The notes under the pieces: model-generated
Told to the model about the DNA's origin: nothing
Database searches by the model: none
Seen by the model: the letters and a program-made list of their open reading frames with translations, nothing else
Made by a program: the position numbers and the translations under genes
NCBI RefSeq assembly: GCF_024170465.1
Contig: NZ_JALJYF010000001.1
Location: forward strand, 434,001 to 498,000
Length of the DNA stretch: 64,000 nucleotides
Reading direction: 5' to 3'
Source of the DNA: Natronospira proteinivora
GTDB lineage: Bacteria > Pseudomonadota > Gammaproteobacteria > Natronospirales > Natronospiraceae
Shown here: positions 62,678 through 64,000 of the stretch, piece after piece
Numbering within the stretch: position 1 is the stretch's first letter
Layout: each line of letters opens with the position of its first letter

Positions 62678-64000
62678 GAACGCTGAAACAAGCTGGGCAG
62701 AAGTCGCAGGAAGCGGCCAAGGCCCTTGATGCGCGTTATCGGGCCCTGACCGTGGAAGCCGGTGACGGCCCCGGCCAGTCCTTGACGGGCGCGTTCACTG
62801 TAGGGAAACCACCAGGGTGCCCGTTGAGCCATGATCAGTCGTTCATCCACCACATTCTGCTCCCGGCTCATGCTCATGAAGCCGCTATAGCCATGGGTCC
62901 GTCCCAGTCCACTTTGACCGGGTCCCCCCCAGCTGATTTCCGGCATGCCGTGACTCATGAGGTGATCATTGAGAGTGACCGTGCCGGCCTTCAGACGTTG
63001 GGCAAGCTGACGGCCACGCCGGCGTTTGCCGGTCCAGATGGAGGCGGTCAGGGCGAAGGGGCCATGGTTGGCCTGGGAGATGGCTTCTTCCAGGCTGCTC
63101 ACTTTCTGCACGGCAATAATCGGCCCGAAGGTTTCTTCCCGCATCAGGGCCATATCATCGTCAACGTCCGTCACCAATGTGGCCGGAAACCAGAAGCCGT
63201 TTTCAGGCAGCTGGGAGGACAGGGGAGACTGGGCCATAATGCGCGCCCCCTGGGCCACCGCGGCATCCAGTTGGCCCTGTACCTTGTCCCGTTGCTGCGC
63301 CGTGCTCATGGGACCCAGGTCCACGTCCGGATCGTCCGGTCGACCAACACGAATCCGGCTGACCTTCTCTGCCAGCGCTGAGACAAAGTCGTCATGGATC
63401 TTGTCCTGCACATAGATCCGTTCAATGCCGGCGCAGGCCTGTCCGCTGTTCTGGAGGCTGCCCCACAGGGCCCCATTCACACTTCTCGCCAGGGGTGCGT
63501 CGTCACAGACGATCATGGGGTCCTTGCCACCCAACTCGGCGCTCATGGGAATCAGGCGATCGCCGGCTTCCCGGGCCAGCAGCCGCCCCACGGGCACCGA
63601 GCCGGTGAAACAGAGTTTGTCCACGCCATGCCTGTCGTCCAGCAGGGCCTCACCGGCCGCCGATCCCGGCAGGATCAGATGCTGGAAAAGCCCCTCCGGT
63701 AGATCCAATTCGGCCACACCACGGCTCAGCGCCTCACCCACGGGAACCGTTTCCGGGGCGGTTTTGAATATAACTGCATTCCCGGCAAGCAACGCCGCAC
63801 TGATTTCGTGCAGGGGGATGCCCAGGGGATAGTTCCAGGGCACGATAATCCCCACCAGCCCATGGGGCACATGGTGGATGCGGGTACGTTTGCCCAGATA
63901 GGCCGGATTGCTGAGCGCCGGCTTTGATTCGGCCAGCCAGCGGGGCGCCATTCGGGCGTAATAGCGAATGGCGTCGGCACCGGGCAGGATTTCGGTGGCG
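62674..64000 (-). CDS. Aldehyde dehydrogenase (partial, N-terminus outside window)
   Basis: The frame runs to the window edge, so the N-terminus is missing; the ATG at 63951 is internal, because the residues before it (ILPGADAIRYYAR) continue the domain. About 442 residues are seen. NAD-binding VPWNYPLGIPLHE, FTGSVPVGR, the general-base Glu in SAELGGKDPM, and catalytic Cys in NSGQACAGIERIYV all match. It looks closest to coniferyl-aldehyde-type dehydrogenases. It carries a C-terminal extension (about 60 residues after the domain) rich in basic and aromatic residues. Confidence 0.92.
   Translation of the reverse strand, partial: ATEILPGADAIRYYARMAPRWLAESKPALSNPAYLGKRTRIHHVPHGLVGIIVPWNYPLGIPLHEISAALLAGNAVIFKTAPETVPVGEALSRGVAELDLPEGLFQHLILPGSAAGEALLDDRHGVDKLCFTGSVPVGRLLAREAGDRLIPMSAELGGKDPMIVCDDAPLARSVNGALWGSLQNSGQACAGIERIYVQDKIHDDFVSALAEKVSRIRVGRPDDPDVDLGPMSTAQQRDKVQGQLDAAVAQGARIMAQSPLSSQLPENGFWFPATLVTDVDDDMALMREETFGPIIAVQKVSSLEEAISQANHGPFALTASIWTGKRRRGRQLAQRLKAGTVTLNDHLMSHGMPEISWGGPGQSGLGRTHGYSGFMSMSREQNVVDERLIMAQRAPWWFPYSERARQGLAGAVTGFHGQGPITRIKGLGRFLRLLPSLFQRS

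Overview
The window is about 60% GC and reads as one chromosomal segment of a motile gammaproteobacterium. The flagellar and chemotaxis gene order matches that of Pseudomonas, Halomonas and Ectothiorhodospira relatives. The many Asp/Glu-rich linkers would fit a halophilic or haloalkaliphilic member, but that is an inference. I see no prophage, insertion sequence or CRISPR array.

Bases 1-31135 are an almost unbroken flagellar and chemotaxis locus. It starts with the end of fliF and fliG-H-I-J, then fliK behind a sigma-54-type promoter. A second, near-consensus sigma-54 promoter at 5250 precedes fliL-M-N-O-P-Q-R-flhB-flhA-flhF-flhG-fliA. The core chemotaxis genes cheY-cheZ-cheA follow, then the stator pair motC-motD, a ParA-type ATPase, a degenerate CheW-like protein that looks like ParP, cheW, a 73-residue acidic protein and a DUF2802 gene. 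A reverse-strand pair (second FliK-like protein plus FlhB-tail protein) separates this from an adaptation module of cheW2, a chemoreceptor with a CheR tether, cheR, cheD and cheB. Many genes overlap by 1-20 bases, so translational coupling is likely.

Bases 31309-36249 hold a class I fructose-bisphosphate aldolase with a strong terminator and the outer-membrane lipid asymmetry system mlaFEDCB, with mlaA convergent. A large secreted M14-type peptidase follows at 36488-39073.

Bases 39183-48849 keep the neighbourhood known from other gammaproteobacteria: bepA, fadL, a perM-like permease, phoH2, bcp-like peroxiredoxin, gcvR and dapA. Where bamC normally follows dapA there is a protein whose start looks like a BamC lipoprotein arm and whose remainder looks like an outer-membrane porin. 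A tRNA-Ser(GGA) follows, and its 3' end is mirrored in a long palindrome.

Bases 49080-64000 carry a methyltransferase, the 4.5S SRP RNA, a 30-bp perfect inverted repeat, dnaX-ybaB-recR-hinT and a D,D-carboxypeptidase. rsgA and orn are divergent. After orn come a DUF938 methyltransferase, a serine/threonine dehydratase-like enzyme, a GNAT-nitrilase fusion, a TPR hybrid histidine kinase, a lipoprotein and a truncated aldehyde dehydrogenase.

No gene cluster here is wholly unfamiliar. The most unusual items are the BamC-arm/porin protein, the ParA/ParP-like array-positioning genes together with a CheA linker bearing four repeated acidic motifs, the FliK2/FlhB-tail pair, and the tRNA-Ser palindrome.
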